In this document: positions 28,482 through 37,144 of the stretch, piece by piece
How positions within the stretch are numbered: position 1 is the first letter of the stretch
Layout of the letters: each line of letters starts with the position of its first letter
Assembly: GCA_963975425.1 (NCBI GenBank)
Contig: CAXBGS010000003.1
Coordinates: 744,001-808,000 of the forward strand
Source: CAXBGS01 sp963975425
GTDB lineage: Bacteria > Planctomycetota > Planctomycetia > Pirellulales > Pirellulaceae
Direction of reading: 5' to 3'
DNA length: 64,000 nucleotides
The notes under the pieces: generated by a model
What the model saw: only the letters and a program-made list of their open reading frames with translations
Databases searched by the model: none
What the model was told of the DNA's origin: nothing
Made by a program: the position numbers and the translations under genes

Positions 28482-28596
28482 CGTTGACCACAGATTCGTT
28501 ACCGTATGGGCTGACGAATTTTCGCGGGTCACCGCTTTGATTCGGAAAAGTCGCTTGCCCCAAGTACATCTTTCTCGCGTATGAGTCGCTTGCCCC

Positions 28597-28944
28597 GTGA
28601 AGCTGATCATTGCCATCATCCAGCCTGCGAAGCTAGAAGCCGTCAAAGAAGCGCTGACGAAAGTCGATGTCCATCGCTTGACGGTCATGGATTGCCAGGG
28701 TTTCGGTCGCCAGAAAGGTCAAACCGGTGTCTACCGTGGACACGAATTCAGCGTCAACTTGCTCCGTAAAGTCCAACTGCAGATCGCGGTCAACGAGGAA
28801 TTCGTCCGCCCCACGATCGACGCTATCCTTGAAGGCGGCCGGTCGGGTGAAAACGGCGAAATTGGTGACGGCAAAATCTTTGTCTTGCCGATGGATGATT
28901 GCGTTCGAATTCGCACCGGCGAAACGGGCAGCGAAGCAATTTAG
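28597..28944 (+). CDS. glnB: Nitrogen regulatory protein PII
   Basis: 115 aa with a GTG start. Trimeric signal protein sensing 2-oxoglutarate and ATP/ADP; regulates Amt and nitrogen enzymes. Seen: MKLIIAIIQPAKLEAVKEAL start, T-loop from GFGRQKGQTG to VYRGHEF, and the B-loop/C-terminal signature GDGKIFVLPMDDCVRIRTGE. Tyr46 is present, but position 51, the tyrosine uridylylated by GlnD in proteobacteria, is Phe (TTC codon). Control by uridylylation is therefore unlikely. Downstream of amt. Confidence 0.96.
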   Translation: MKLIIAIIQPAKLEAVKEALTKVDVHRLTVMDCQGFGRQKGQTGVYRGHEFSVNLLRKVQLQIAVNEEFVRPTIDAILEGGRSGENGEIGDGKIFVLPMDDCVRIRTGETGSEAI

Positions 28945-28995
28945 TCGGTAAAGCAATCTCTTCCTGTTCCTTGACCTCGATATTGATCGTCACGC

Positions 28996-29532
28996 ATGTC
29001 TGCATCGGATCTTCCACTTTCCGGCCAACGAGTTCTGATCTTGGTCGGCGACATCTACGAAGACCTGGAACTCTGGTACCCCAAGTTGCGCCTGATCGAA
29101 GCGGGCGCCGATGTCGTGGTTGCCGGCCCCAAAGCCGATACGCATTACGACGGTAAGAACGGCTATCCATGCACCAGCGATGCCGCCATTGACCAAATGC
29201 GCGCCGACGATTTTGATGCGCTGGTCGTGCCCGGTGGGTTCATGCCCGACAAACTGCGCCGCGATCCAATCGTGCTGGACTTGGTTCGGTCCTTTAACGA
29301 TGCCAAAAAACCGATCGCCGCCATCTGTCATGGCGGCTGGATACCGATCTCGGCAAAGGTCTATCAGGACATTCGCGTGACGGGGTCGCCCGGCATCAAA
29401 GACGATCTGATCAACGCCGGTGGCGTTTACGAAGACGCCGCTGTGGTCGTGGACCAGAACCACGTGACCAGTCGACGCCCCGACGACTTACCTGATTTCT
29501 GCCGCGCGTTGATCGAGATGATGAGTCACTGA
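28996..29532 (+). CDS. DJ-1/PfpI family protein
   Basis: 178 aa, ATG at 28996. Class I glutamine amidotransferase-like fold: VLILVGDIYEDLELWYP with the conserved acidic residue, LVVPGGFMPDKLR, and the nucleophile elbow AAICHGGWI carrying the reactive Cys-His. GGVYEDAAVVVDQNHVTSRRPDDLPDF near the C-terminus is typical of the PfpI/YhbO branch, whose members are reported as proteases, chaperones or deglycases. The role here is uncertain. 51 bp after glnB; co-transcription is possible but no functional link is known. Confidence 0.92.
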   Translation: MSASDLPLSGQRVLILVGDIYEDLELWYPKLRLIEAGADVVVAGPKADTHYDGKNGYPCTSDAAIDQMRADDFDALVVPGGFMPDKLRRDPIVLDLVRSFNDAKKPIAAICHGGWIPISAKVYQDIRVTGSPGIKDDLINAGGVYEDAAVVVDQNHVTSRRPDDLPDFCRALIEMMSH

Positions 29533-29552
29533 TCAAAGACCGCCAGCAAGCT

Positions 29553-29630
29553 AAGGCTCTTCACACGCGAGGGCAGGTCACACGCTAAGGCTCGTCACAA
29601 GCGAGGGCTCGGTCAACACGCTAAGGCTGA
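29553..29630. repeat. Tandem repeat, two ~35-bp units plus partial third
   Basis: Units begin AAGGCTC at 29553 (34 bp) and 29587 (36 bp), with a third partial at 29623. The third lies over the last codons and stop of the minus-strand CNNM/CBS gene. Confidence 0.8.
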
Positions 29631-30673
29631 TCTGGGTCGATTCCGATGCTCTTGGCACGTTCACGCCAGCGGTTTCGGGCGAATTGCTGCATGTCGACTT
29701 CTTCGTCGTGTTCGTCGACGATCTCGAGTCCCAGCAGGGTTTCGACGATGTCTTCTAAAGTCACCAGCCCCACCACGCTGCCGTACTGATCGGCGACCAT
29801 GGCGATATGTTGGCGATCTTCTAACAACGTTTCCATCACCTGCGGCAGCGGGCTGTCGCTACGCAACGTCGAAATATCACGCCGATAATCCGAAAGCGGT
29901 TTATCCGATTCGCCTCGAGAGTGGGCCAACAGCAAGTCGACTCGCAACACGAACCCGGTCACCTCGTCCAGCTTTTCGCGATAGATCGGCAGCCGCGATG
30001 TCGGGATATCAGGATGATCGGAAAGCGTTTCGCCGATCGATTTTGATTCTTCAAAGGCGATGATCACCACACGCGGCGTCATGATGTCTTGAGCGGTTAA
30101 TTTCGGAAACCGCATCAACGATCGGAATACGCGTGACTCATCGGCTTTCAACACTCCCTGCTGTGCTCCGATTTCGGCCATCGCTGAGAGTTCTTCTCGC
30201 GTCAGCGTGTGATGTGACTTGCCGCCGGATAGCAACTTGGTCAATCGCTCGCTGATCCAAACCAGCGGGAATAAACACCAAATCAGCCAGCGTACCGTTG
30301 TGCCAATGATTGGCCCCAACGACCGCCAATACAACGCACCGATCGTTTTCGGAATGATTTCGCTGAAAATCAAAATCAACAGCGTCATCACGGCACTGGC
30401 GATCCCGAGGGCTTGGCTGCCCCAAACATTGACGGCTTGAGCGCCGACGCCGGCCGCGCCGATGGTGTGGGCGATGGTATTCAAACTCAGGATCGCTGCC
30501 AGCGGCCGATCGATGTTTGATTTCAGTGCTTGCAGTTTTGCGGCAGCTGCGGGCTTTTTGTTCTTTAGCGTCGCAATGAAGGACGGAGTGATCGAAAGCA
30601 AAACGGCTTCGGCGACGCTACAGTAGAACGAAAAGCCGATGGCGACAAACAGATAGACGAGCAGCAGAGCCAT
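29621..30673 (-). CDS. CNNM/CBS-domain membrane protein (HlyC/CorC-like)
   Basis: 350 aa from ATG 30673; an upstream in-frame TTG at 30715 would add 14 residues. The N-terminal DUF21/CNNM domain has hydrophobic helices from ALLLVYLFVAIGFSFYC, LSLNTIAHTIGAAGVG, VMTLLILIFSEIIPKTIG and a further segment ~120-140. A linker with TREELSAMAEIGAQQG and the MTPRVVIIAFEE motif follows. The C-terminus is a CBS pair (MVADQYGSVVGLVTLEDIVETLLG). Family members are linked to Mg2+/Co2+ transport. The usual C-terminal CorC_HlyC domain is missing, making it a short form. Monocistronic. Confidence 0.93.
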   Translation of the reverse strand: MALLLVYLFVAIGFSFYCSVAEAVLLSITPSFIATLKNKKPAAAAKLQALKSNIDRPLAAILSLNTIAHTIGAAGVGAQAVNVWGSQALGIASAVMTLLILIFSEIIPKTIGALYWRSLGPIIGTTVRWLIWCLFPLVWISERLTKLLSGGKSHHTLTREELSAMAEIGAQQGVLKADESRVFRSLMRFPKLTAQDIMTPRVVIIAFEESKSIGETLSDHPDIPTSRLPIYREKLDEVTGFVLRVDLLLAHSRGESDKPLSDYRRDISTLRSDSPLPQVMETLLEDRQHIAMVADQYGSVVGLVTLEDIVETLLGLEIVDEHDEEVDMQQFARNRWRERAKSIGIDPDQP

Positions 30674-30744
30674 AGGAACCTTAATCGGCGGAATCGAAGA
30701 TAACAGTGAAGCCAAATGTCATTGAAACCGGTCCGCCGGGGATG

Positions 30745-30846
30745 GACAAACCCGCGTGGACGGACAAGCCTGCGTGACGACACACCCACGTCAGCGACAG
30801 CCCCACGTCAGCGACAGGCCCGGGCGGGCGACACACCCGCACAGGC
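30745..30846. repeat. Degenerate tandem repeat, 6 x ~17 bp
   Basis: Units starting GACA at 30745, 30763, 30779, 30796, 30813 and 30830 (core GACACACCCACGTCAGC). It begins 2 bp after the stop codon of the minus-strand lipoprotein gene. Confidence 0.9.
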
Positions 30847-30848
30847 GA

Positions 30849-32129
30849 CTACGGCTGGCTGGCCGCGGGAGCGGGCGCCGATGCCTGCCACTGTTGGTAC
30901 TGGGGCGAGGCGACAAACTTTTCGAAACCCTCGATGCCGCTTAGGTCGGCCAACGCGTATCCGTAATCGTCTCGCAGTATCATTAGCTGCTTCAATGTAG
31001 CGGGATGGTCGTCCGCGGCCATCGCCACGCTCAATTTGAAATCGTGTGCCGAGGCGAGCTTCAAATCAGCGGGGTCGATCGCATCGGTCAGCTCTTTCGC
31101 TTCGGACAGCCGCCCCTGATTGGCCAAGACGCCGCCGACCATCAGATCCAAATAGGTGTCACCGCCGGTGAATCGCTGCAATTGATCGTACGACTTCATC
31201 AACAACGCGTGATCTTCGCGAAAAACCGCAGCGTCCAAGGTGATCAGTCCGACAGCTGCGTCGTTGGGATACCGAACAACAAAGTCATCGATTGTCTGCA
31301 AGTAAGCGTCTTCATCATCCAGACCTGTTGCCATGATTCGCAGCAACATTGGCATCTTTTCTTGCTGGAGTTCCGTTGGCATTTTCTCGTAAATCGCCAG
31401 AGCCGTCTCGTTGTCTCCGCGTCGCATCGCGTTTGACATGTCAGATTGCTGACGCAGCAGTTCCATTTCCTTTTTCACTTCGCCCGTCAATTGACGGATC
31501 ACCGAGCCCTGGCTTTGAACGGCCCCCGCAACCATCGCCCGCAACGTATCGCTGAACGCTTCGCCCGTCGAAGCGAAAAACAATCGATCTGCGACAATGG
31601 CATCACCAGACCGTTTCAACCTTAAGTCGTGATAGTTAAGTGCACCGTCGGGATTGATCAGCCGCAGCGTTACGTGCGAGCGTCCGGCTCGCCGAGTGAC
31701 ACGCACCAGGCGGTAGGAACCGCCCGCGTTCACCTCGTCAGATATCGTTCCGATCAATCGCAGTGTCGATTCCGGTGACGTCGCGCCGCGGATGAATCCA
31801 TCACGAAACTCTTTTTCGACGGCGAACCCTCGCAAGGTACGATTCATGATGCCGTCCCAATCGACCAGCGCTTGCACTGTCGGGACGTCCTTGGCGATGA
31901 CGGCCTGCTGCCACTGATTGGCAAACGCGGTTGCCTGTTCCTCGGTCACAGCAACCTTGACGGTTTCGTCGCCGCGAGGCACGTCAACATCGGGCAGGCG
32001 TTCGGCGGGCACCGCAGCCACATCGGCCGATTTTTTCGCGTCGCATCCCAGCGTCGCCATCAGCATCACACCGCAAACCACCGTGGAAGAAACAATCCTG
32101 GACAAAAGGCGAGGGTGTTGGGTAGTCAT
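30849..32129 (-). CDS. Lipoprotein of unknown function
   Basis: 426 aa from ATG 32129; ATG 32165 would add 12 residues. The signal peptide ends in the lipobox ATLGC, so it is predicted to be membrane-anchored. The middle region (~55-200) resembles a secreted nuclear-transport-factor-2-like module (WQQAVIAKDVPTVQALVDWDGIMNRT), an inference from pattern only. The C-terminal ~200 residues are helical with repeated spacing suggestive of TPR (NETALAIYEKMPTELQQEK, LMVGGVLANQGRLSEAKE). No catalytic motif is visible. Next to the CNNM gene and convergent with nothing. Confidence 0.65.
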   Translation of the reverse strand: MTTQHPRLLSRIVSSTVVCGVMLMATLGCDAKKSADVAAVPAERLPDVDVPRGDETVKVAVTEEQATAFANQWQQAVIAKDVPTVQALVDWDGIMNRTLRGFAVEKEFRDGFIRGATSPESTLRLIGTISDEVNAGGSYRLVRVTRRAGRSHVTLRLINPDGALNYHDLRLKRSGDAIVADRLFFASTGEAFSDTLRAMVAGAVQSQGSVIRQLTGEVKKEMELLRQQSDMSNAMRRGDNETALAIYEKMPTELQQEKMPMLLRIMATGLDDEDAYLQTIDDFVVRYPNDAAVGLITLDAAVFREDHALLMKSYDQLQRFTGGDTYLDLMVGGVLANQGRLSEAKELTDAIDPADLKLASAHDFKLSVAMAADDHPATLKQLMILRDDYGYALADLSGIEGFEKFVASPQYQQWQASAPAPAASQP

Positions 32130-32189
32130 CGATGCAGTGGGTCGCGGAATAAAAAGAGAGTTCATCAAGGTGGACCGATCACCGGCCCG

Positions 32190-33593
32190 TCACGCAAGAA
32201 TATCATGAACGACCTTGCCATGAACATCCGTTAGGCGGAACTCGCGGCCCTGGTACCGATACGTCAAACGCTCGTGATCGATGCCCATCAAGTGCAAAAT
32301 CGTCGCGTTCAAATCGTGAACGTGGACGCCGTCTTCGGCAACGTCCATCCCCAGATCGTCGCTGCTTCCATGACTGGCGCCGCCCTTGATGCCGCCGCCG
32401 GCCAACCACATGGTAAAGGCGTCTTTATGGTGGTCGCGTCCGGGCAGCCGTTTATTGGACGTCGTCGCGCCTTGGCTAAGCGGAGTACGTCCGAATTCCG
32501 ACCCCCAAATGATCAGCGTGTCCTTTAGCAGATCGCGCTGTTTCAAATCCTTGATCAGTGCGGCGATCGGTTGATCCGTCTCTTGACACTTTTTCGGAAG
32601 CCGCGTCTCGATGTTCCCGTGATGATCCCAATCCGCGTCATACAATTCAATCAGTCGCACGCCACTTTCGACCAACCGCCGCGCCAACAAACAGTTATTG
32701 GCAAAGGATCCACCGCCGGGCTTTGCGCCATATGCGTCAAGCGTGGCTTGTGACTCGCCATCGATATTCATCAAGTCGGGCACCGATGCTTGCATTCGAA
32801 ATGCCATCTCGTACTGCGCGATCCGTGATTCGATTTCGGGGTCACCGCTCGTTTCAAGGTGTTGCGTATTTAGATCGGCCAAGGCATCCAGGACCTGTCG
32901 CCGATCGGATCGATCGTGACCGTCGGGGCTGGACAGAAACAACACCGGATCGCCTTCGCTGCGAAACTGAATGCCTTGATGAACGCTCGGCAAGAATCCG
33001 CTGCCCCACATGCTGGTCCCCGCGCCGCCGGCAGGACCACTGAGCAGCACCACGTACCCGGGTAAGTCTTTGTTTTCTGAACCGAGTCCATAGCTGACCC
33101 ACGACCCAAAGCTGGGCCTGCCACCGCGGCCGAAACCAGAATGCAAAAACATTTGTGCCGGCGCGTGATTGATCTCATCGGTATGAAGCGAATGAACCAT
33201 CGCGATTTCATCTGCAACGCTGCCGAGGTTCGGAAGCAATTCCGACATGCTGTGGCCACACTCGCCGTGCTGCGAGAATTTCCATGGCGACCCGGCCAGC
33301 GTGGATGTCTTGCCAATGAACGCGAAATCACGATCCTTGGTCACCTCGGGCGGACATGGCTGAGCGTTCCGCTTGACGAGCTCCGGTTTTTCTTCGAACA
33401 AGTCTAACTGCGAGGGAGCACCGATCATGTGCAAATAAATCACATGCTTTGCCCGCGGCGCAAAATGGGGTTGGTGGCTTGCCGCCGACAATTCGTCTTG
33501 CAGCATCGTCGCAAGTGCAACGCCGCCGAAACCGATACCACTGGCGTTCAAGAACGCGCGCCGATTCATCTGTGATTGGTCGAAATAATTCAT
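32190..33593 (-). CDS. DUF1501 secreted protein
   Basis: 467 aa from ATG 33593, which leaves a Tat-like N-terminus (NRRAFLNASGIGFGGVALATML). DUF1501 markers: LHMIGAPSQLDLFEEKPEL, HSLHTDEINHAPAQ, WVSYGLGSENKDLPGYVVL, IWGSEFGRTPLSQG, GRDHHKDAFTMWLAGGG and HLMGIDHERLTYRYQGR. It belongs to the alkaline phosphatase/sulfatase-like fold group, exported and abundant in planctomycetes, with unproven activity. 124 bp downstream of the DUF1549/1553 gene, the usual pairing in this phylum, so probably one operon. Confidence 0.94.
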   Translation of the reverse strand: MNYFDQSQMNRRAFLNASGIGFGGVALATMLQDELSAASHQPHFAPRAKHVIYLHMIGAPSQLDLFEEKPELVKRNAQPCPPEVTKDRDFAFIGKTSTLAGSPWKFSQHGECGHSMSELLPNLGSVADEIAMVHSLHTDEINHAPAQMFLHSGFGRGGRPSFGSWVSYGLGSENKDLPGYVVLLSGPAGGAGTSMWGSGFLPSVHQGIQFRSEGDPVLFLSSPDGHDRSDRRQVLDALADLNTQHLETSGDPEIESRIAQYEMAFRMQASVPDLMNIDGESQATLDAYGAKPGGGSFANNCLLARRLVESGVRLIELYDADWDHHGNIETRLPKKCQETDQPIAALIKDLKQRDLLKDTLIIWGSEFGRTPLSQGATTSNKRLPGRDHHKDAFTMWLAGGGIKGGASHGSSDDLGMDVAEDGVHVHDLNATILHLMGIDHERLTYRYQGREFRLTDVHGKVVHDILA

Positions 33594-33686
33594 CGTATGA
33601 TCCGTTTCTTCTGGCAAGGTTTGGCATCCATCGGACACTGGGTCCGATGCAGAACTGACTCTGCAATCGAGCGCAAGCGGCGCCCC

Positions 33687-33701
33687 GGGGGGGAGGGGGG
33701 G
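33687..33701 (+). other. G7-A-G7 tract
   Basis: Two runs of seven G separated by one A (C-rich in the minus-strand transcript), in the gap between the DUF1549/1553 and DUF1501 genes. Confidence 0.85.
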
Positions 33702-33717
33702 AAGCAGCGTCTGAGTG

Positions 33718-36700
33718 TTAGTCCTTGGTGATCGTTTCGTGCAAATTCATGAGCGTTGTCGCAACGCTGTACCAAGCGTCGGCTTGCATTTGCGGATCCG
33801 CCTGAGCGGGATCGTCGACGCCGAGTTGCCGATGGTAAAGTCGCGATAGCGTGCTCCGTTCGCTATCGGTCGGTGGTCGGCCGGTACAAAGCTGAAACGC
33901 ATGATCGAACTTTTCATCTAGCGGAGCGTCGCGTTTTTCCTTTTCGACCCGTTCCGCCAGCGACTTTGCCGCATCGACGTAAACAGGGTCATTGAGCAGG
34001 GTCAATGCCTGCAGGGGTGTGTTGGTGCGAGACCGTTTCACCGTACACGCCAACCTGGGCGTTGCATCAAAATTGATAAAGCTTGGGTAAGGGGAACCAC
34101 GTTTCAAGACAACGTAGATGCCACGTCGGTATTGCTCGGCCCCGGGGCTGACTTCATAGTCGTAAGCCGTCCCACCGACTTTCGCCCACAGTCCGTCTGG
34201 TTGATACGGATAGATGGGCGGGCCGGCTTGTTTGAGAGACAGTAATCCGGATATCGAAAGCGCATTATCGCGAATCATTTCGGCGTCCATGCGGAACCGT
34301 GGACCGCGTGCCAACAGTACGTTCAAATCATCTCGCTGCCATAGTTCTGGTGTGATTCGCGAGGATTGCTGATAAGTCGATGAAAGCACGATGGTCTTTA
34401 GCAGCCGTTTGATCGACCAACCGTTTTCGACAAATTCGACCGCCAGCCAATCCAATAGCTCGGGGTGCGAGGGTGGGTCCCCCTTGATTCCGAAATCTTC
34501 AACCGTTGGGACGATGCCGCGGCCAAACAGTTCGGCCCACCAACGATTGACCGTGACCCTGGCGACCAAAGGGTTCTCTGCAGAGACCAACCATCGCGCC
34601 AACGTCAGCCGGTTCGCAGGGCCCGCGGGCATGGGATGCAGCACGTCGGGCGTTCCTGGTGCGACAACTTCCCCGGGACTGCGATAGTCACCGCGTTCGA
34701 ACACAGACGTCATTCGCGGCTCGTCCAATTCGACCATGACCAAAGTCGTATCGGGCTCGATCGCGTCGATTTGCTTTTGCAGCCGCGCGGCCTTCGCGAC
34801 CAAACGCTTCGAAGCGAGATCGTACTTGGCGCAATGGTCGAGCAATCGTCGGCGGTCCACTTTGGTCCAACGGTCGGGATTCTTATTAGCGGCTTTCAAA
34901 ATCGACTCGGGGACCGATTCGCTATCGATGTCCCCGGTCAACGCAGACAACCGAAAACGACCGATCGTTCTGGCGCCACTAAAGCTCTGAGTCATCTGGA
35001 ATGTCAAATCGGTCGGCCCATCCACCATCAATGGCTGGTCGAGGATAAATGTTGCGGAATGTTCGTCGTCGAACTGGGGCGAAATCGCCCACCCGGATTT
35101 GGGATCATCGTCGATGGCTTCGCCGACATCCCAGTTCTTTTGAGAAAAGTCGGCACGTGCTTCGCGAAAAGTAAGCGTATGAGCTTGACCCGATTCGTCG
35201 TTAACCGTGACCACAAAATCCGTCAACACAAAGTTACGTCGTTTCGGGTCGCCGCGTCCCGGCCCCGTCCCGGGCAGCGATTCGTGGCGCAGAGCGTCCA
35301 AACGAAAAGCTTGGATACCGCTGACGTCCGTTCGCATGCGAACCTTGTAGACATCGGTCGATGGCGGGTCACCGCCCACCAACAAGATCGACTCGTCCTC
35401 GAGCTGTTCGAACGAGTCGGTCGAACCTTCGGATTGAAAATCAACCAATTCCATCGCGTGACTGCGTGGCACATTGACGAGTTCGCTCTTTAGTCCTTTG
35501 CTCCACTGACGCAAATCTGTCTCCAACTCACCGCGTCGATCTTTGATTTGCTTTTCGATCTCGGCAAGTTCATGCTGCAGCGAATCGCGACGTTCTTGTT
35601 GCTCTGGATCCGACAACGGCATGCTGGGTCCGATGAACTTGATCGAACTGGGTGATTTGCTGGCTCGATCCGCTTCCAACGCGGTGTTATTAAAGAACGC
35701 CAACAGTTGGTAGTATTCTTTGATCGAAATCGGATCGAATTTGTGATCGTGACACTGGCAACATTCCAGCGTGGTGCCCAGCCAGACCGATCCGGCCGTG
35801 TTGACGCGATCGATGATTTGTTCCGAACGCGTTTCTTCGGGCAGTGATCCGGCTTCAACGTTGGTCGGTGCGCAGCGATGAAAGCCGGTCGCAATTTTTT
35901 GTGACTCGCTGGCGTTGGGAATAAGATCACCGGCGACTTGTTCGATCGTGAATTGATCAAACGGCATGTCCTCGTTGATGGCGTTGATGACCCAGTCGCG
36001 ATACGCCCAGTTGTCTCGCAAATTGTCACGTTGAAAACCATGAGAATCGGCGTAGCGAGCCAGATCGAGCCACAGCCTGGCCCAACGTTCGCCGAACTGT
36101 GGGCGCGCCATTAACTCGTCGACCCACTGTTCAATACCGCGATCGGACGTATCGGCCGCAAATGCATTGATCTCCGCTGGCGACGGTGGCAAACCGATCA
36201 AGTCCAGCGACAACCGTCGCGCCAATTTCTCGGGCGACGCGGCGGGCGAAGGCGTCAGGCCTTCCTGATCCAACCGCCGCATCACAAATCGGTCGATGGG
36301 CGAACGAACCCAGCTGGGATCGGATACTTGTGGCAGCTCCGGGCGCTGCGGTGCCACATAAGCCCAGTGCTTTGCAATTTCGAAAGATTCGGGCCAGTCC
36401 GCGCCCTGCTGAATCCAGCGCCGCAAGTGAGCGACTTCTTTCTTGGAAAGCGGATCACCGATCGCTGGCATGATTTCGTCGTGCCCACGCGGCAGCAGCA
36501 GCCGGCGGATCAGCTCGCTGTTGTCCGGGTCACCCGGCTCGATCGCCCCGGAATCCAATGCGTCCTCGCGACGATCCAGACGCAAACCCGCTTCGTCTTT
36601 TTCCTCGCCGTGACATTCAAAGCACGAACGACGAAGAATCGGGTAAACGTCTCGCGCGAAGTCGGTTCCCCCCAAGTTTCCCACGTTCGTGGCAGCATAG

Positions 36701-36816
36701 AGTTCGCTGCCGGTCCGTGTCTGTACACCAACCCATCCGGTCGACAACAGGATGGCGGTCACAACGAGAGAGCACGATGAACGAATGGTTCTTTTGCTGG
36801 TTAACCGGCGATACAT
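33718..36816 (-). CDS. Planctomycete cytochrome/DUF1549/DUF1553 protein
   Basis: 1032 aa from ATG 36816, which gives a signal-anchor (SCSLVVTAILLSTGWVGVQ); a longer frame to 37023 is rejected as start. Order of modules: cytochrome-like haem site CFECHG near residue 61, DUF1549 (GLPPSPAEINAFAAD, WARLWLDLARYADSHGFQRDNLRDN-type block), a middle beta-rich region of ~350 residues, then DUF1553 (LARWLVSAENPLVARVTVNRWWAELFGRG, LLKTIVLSSTYQQSS, KRSRTNTPLQALTLLNDP, all read in pieces). Exported; enzymatic role unknown. Operon with the DUF1501 gene downstream. Confidence 0.93.
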   Translation of the reverse strand: MYRRLTSKRTIRSSCSLVVTAILLSTGWVGVQTRTGSELYAATNVGNLGGTDFARDVYPILRRSCFECHGEEKDEAGLRLDRREDALDSGAIEPGDPDNSELIRRLLLPRGHDEIMPAIGDPLSKKEVAHLRRWIQQGADWPESFEIAKHWAYVAPQRPELPQVSDPSWVRSPIDRFVMRRLDQEGLTPSPAASPEKLARRLSLDLIGLPPSPAEINAFAADTSDRGIEQWVDELMARPQFGERWARLWLDLARYADSHGFQRDNLRDNWAYRDWVINAINEDMPFDQFTIEQVAGDLIPNASESQKIATGFHRCAPTNVEAGSLPEETRSEQIIDRVNTAGSVWLGTTLECCQCHDHKFDPISIKEYYQLLAFFNNTALEADRASKSPSSIKFIGPSMPLSDPEQQERRDSLQHELAEIEKQIKDRRGELETDLRQWSKGLKSELVNVPRSHAMELVDFQSEGSTDSFEQLEDESILLVGGDPPSTDVYKVRMRTDVSGIQAFRLDALRHESLPGTGPGRGDPKRRNFVLTDFVVTVNDESGQAHTLTFREARADFSQKNWDVGEAIDDDPKSGWAISPQFDDEHSATFILDQPLMVDGPTDLTFQMTQSFSGARTIGRFRLSALTGDIDSESVPESILKAANKNPDRWTKVDRRRLLDHCAKYDLASKRLVAKAARLQKQIDAIEPDTTLVMVELDEPRMTSVFERGDYRSPGEVVAPGTPDVLHPMPAGPANRLTLARWLVSAENPLVARVTVNRWWAELFGRGIVPTVEDFGIKGDPPSHPELLDWLAVEFVENGWSIKRLLKTIVLSSTYQQSSRITPELWQRDDLNVLLARGPRFRMDAEMIRDNALSISGLLSLKQAGPPIYPYQPDGLWAKVGGTAYDYEVSPGAEQYRRGIYVVLKRGSPYPSFINFDATPRLACTVKRSRTNTPLQALTLLNDPVYVDAAKSLAERVEKEKRDAPLDEKFDHAFQLCTGRPPTDSERSTLSRLYHRQLGVDDPAQADPQMQADAWYSVATTLMNLHETITKD

Positions 36817-37144
36817 AACTTCTCTAAACCAAAGGGATGCTTGGTCGTTTCCGACATCCGGATCATTGTAAACGGATCGAGCGCGAAGAAGCCGCGCAAC
36901 TTGTATTGTAATACTTTGGCGTTTTCGATTGTTTCGATTGAAAACGGCCGCAGTCGTAAAACAAGGCCACAGGTGATGATTTGTCGACGTCTGTTCCGTG
37001 GCGGTCGCCCGGCTTTCGGGCAATCATTGCCTCGAACCGGCGCGGCGGGCAGCGTGATGTGCCCGGCCTTACGCGTGGAGGCTCACCGTGACGAGACAGT
37101 GCCTGATGCGTTCTGCCCCATGTTCATCCAACCCGATTGGCCGT
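36817..37144. other. Upstream region of the DUF1549/1553 gene
   Basis: About 330 bp. TTTACAAT and ATTACAAT sequences on the minus strand could be -10 elements, but neither has a convincing -35. Nothing else is seen. Confidence 0.35.

Larger units (their letters stand above)
28208..28596. other. amt-glnB intergenic region with two large hairpins
   Basis: 389 bp holding two strong plus-strand hairpins (28356-28414 and 28452-28477, listed separately). No sigma-54 or sigma-70 promoter for glnB could be placed with confidence. Minus-strand open frames across it are not credible genes. Confidence 0.6.

Noticed and set aside
28204..28688. Minus-strand ORFs in the amt-glnB gap
   Set aside because: Overlap the hairpins and the glnB start; no conserved motif.
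34465..35493. 342-aa plus-strand ORF inside the DUF1549/1553 gene
   Set aside because: Antisense shadow of a well-supported gene; no family features.
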